The position numbers and the translations under genes were made by a program. A model generated the notes under the pieces. The model did not search any database. It worked only from the letters and a program-made list of their open reading frames with translations, and was not told the DNA's origin. From Amycolatopsis jejuensis (GTDB lineage: Bacteria > Actinomycetota > Actinomycetes > Mycobacteriales > Pseudonocardiaceae), in assembly GCF_000717335.1 (NCBI RefSeq), contig NZ_JNYZ01000022.1:73414-137413 (forward strand): 64,000 nucleotides of DNA. Reading direction: 5' to 3'. Shown here one piece after another: positions 63,273-64,000 of the stretch (position 1 is the first letter of the stretch; the number at the start of each line of letters is the position of its first letter).

Positions 63273-63497
63273 GTGATCCGCTGCTTCGGCATTGGGGACA
63301 CGCAGGAGATCATGGCCATCATCATGGGATCTCCCGCTGTCATCCGCGACCCCGGACTGCTGGCCTCGGCCCTGGCCCGCCCCCAGTCGGCGGCCTCCTG
63401 CTTGGCTGGTAGCTCCGAAGTTGGAGCGTCTGGGGACGACAAAAGCACGGGCGGCACGCACATGGTGTCAGCTGCTCCCATGTGCGCAACCTGGTGA
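63273..63497 (+). pseudogene. Doc/Fic-type toxin remnant
   Basis: GTG 63273 gives MIRCFGIGDTQEIMAIIMGS, PAVIRDPGLLASALARPQ, the start of death-on-curing toxins. The sequence then loses similarity and the catalytic HxFx(D/N)GNKR motif is absent. It follows the dead antitoxin by 3 bases, so this is a decayed toxin-antitoxin pair. Confidence 0.7.
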
Positions 63498-63787
63498 CAA
63501 ACTTGGGCGGTTCCTGCCACCTAGGCCCTGACTCCGCAAACTGGTGAAGGTCGGCCCCGGCCGGCGGCGGATTTGGTGGTCGGCGTTTCTTTCGATCTCC
63601 CATGACCGCCTCACCGCGCCGGAACGGCGGGTGAGGCAACCGCGCTGGGCCGCTGCTCACCCGATCGGGAATCGACCCATCCGCGCGGCTGTCGGCACCG
63701 AACCAGGGGAGTCCACGAAGGTCACTCCCGGGCGGGCGCTGTTCGCGCGGGCACGTCCGGCGTTGCCGGACGGGAAGGAGATCGCAC
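63498..63787. other. Intergenic region
   Basis: About 290 bp upstream of the ferritin-like gene. No gene seen. A ribosome site GAAGGAG lies just before GTG 63788. Confidence 0.4.
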
Positions 63788-64000
63788 GTGTTTGGCAAAC
63801 GCTATGCCGCTTCGATGATCGCGCGGAGTGCGGTAAACCCCAAGGACCGGCGCAAGTTCCTGCAGGCCGCTGGTTTGACCGGTCTCGGCGTCGTCGGGGC
63901 TGGCGCGCTGGCCGGGATCGGCGGGTTCGCCGGCCCGGCCGCAGCCGCCGTGCGCCAGGCCGCTCCGGTCGCGCAGGACTCCGGTGAGGTCAGCGACGGC
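63788..64000 (+). CDS. Tat-exported ferritin-like protein, N-terminal part
   Basis: 71 residues before the right edge, starting GTG 63788 (MFGKRYAASMIARSAVNPKD). A twin-arginine signal follows: DRRKFLQAAGLTGLGVVGAG and an Ala/Gly-rich hydrophobic stretch ending near GPAAAA. The mature start (GEVSDG) and this leader are as in actinobacterial ferritin-like-domain proteins. The metal-binding helices lie beyond the window, so the family is inferred from the leader and start only. Confidence 0.6.
   Translation, partial: MFGKRYAASMIARSAVNPKDRRKFLQAAGLTGLGVVGAGALAGIGGFAGPAAAAVRQAAPVAQDSGEVSDG

Noticed and set aside
1..64000. CRISPR array
   Set aside because: No run of regularly spaced direct repeats seen anywhere in the window, and no cas-like genes.

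Overview
The window is high-GC DNA with actinomycete gene content: T4SS genes of the PrgI/NlpC type, a Tad pilus operon with a LysM-BTAD protein, XRE/NB-ARC/TPR regulators, DUF2510, an Imm1/deaminase pair and frequent GTG starts with 4-base stop/start overlaps. A Pseudonocardiaceae-like genome (Amycolatopsis and relatives) is my best guess. That is inference from gene content, not from a marker gene.

Layout. (1) 1-2.4 kb: minus-strand cluster with a DNA methyltransferase cut by the window edge and two methyltransferase-like or unknown proteins; the outermost gene contains a perfect 30-bp palindrome. (2) 2.7-18.5 kb: plus-strand conjugation-type T4SS operon (unknown protein, VirB2-like pilin, VirB6-like, PrgI/VirB3-like, VirB4, coupling ATPase, replication-relaxation protein, NlpC/P60 hydrolase). 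It is interrupted by a 4.64-kb element carrying a two-recombinase-plus-HTH trio and a HEPN-like DUF3644 gene. The element sits in the 3' end of virB4 and is bounded by a 6-bp direct repeat GCAACT; the displaced last 39 codons of virB4 survive on its far side. (3) 18.7-23.9 kb: DUF2510 protein, NUDIX hydrolase and a convergent XRE/TPR regulator with a palindromic operator candidate, then a coupled run of small genes ending in a DddA/SCP1.201-type DNA deaminase toxin and its Imm1 immunity gene. (4) 24.2-32.2 kb: accessory genes, mostly unknown, including a DUF932 plasmid/phage-type protein, then a 1.3-kb hairpin-rich and AT-rich non-coding stretch with a perfect CRP-type site. (5) 32.2-36.8 kb: minus-strand cassette of an unknown protein, an XRE-ImmA/IrrE metallopeptidase regulator and an SF1 (RecD-like) helicase, a plausible defence cassette. 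(6) 37.7-50.5 kb: one 13-gene minus-strand Tad/Flp pilus operon from prepilin peptidase to LysM-BTAD protein. (7) 50.6-58.3 kb: secreted I36-type inhibitor, XRE-NB-ARC-TPR regulator with an FAD oxidoreductase, HIT protein with a frameshifted GntR/UTRA regulator, an operator cluster built on CCCTAGGG, and a four-gene coupled operon ending in an XRE protein. (8) 58.3-61.1 kb: gene graveyard with an eroded flavin reductase / flavin monooxygenase / FAH-hydrolase operon and a methyltransferase fragment. (9) 61.4-64 kb: chromosomal-type genes (beta-carbonic anhydrase, threonylcarbamoyl-AMP synthase, Tat-exported ferritin-like protein) around a dead antitoxin/Doc remnant.

How it fits together. The first 32 kb read as an integrated conjugative element or plasmid-derived region: transfer machinery, methyltransferases, DUF932 and many small unknowns. 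No classical relaxase, and no integrase for the whole element, was recognised. The toxin/immunity pair and the helicase/ImmA cassette are the likely conflict systems. The best leads for something new are the deaminase operon, in which a free-standing helical protein matches the toxin's own N-terminal domain, and the recombinase-trio insertion whose boundaries can be read to the base.
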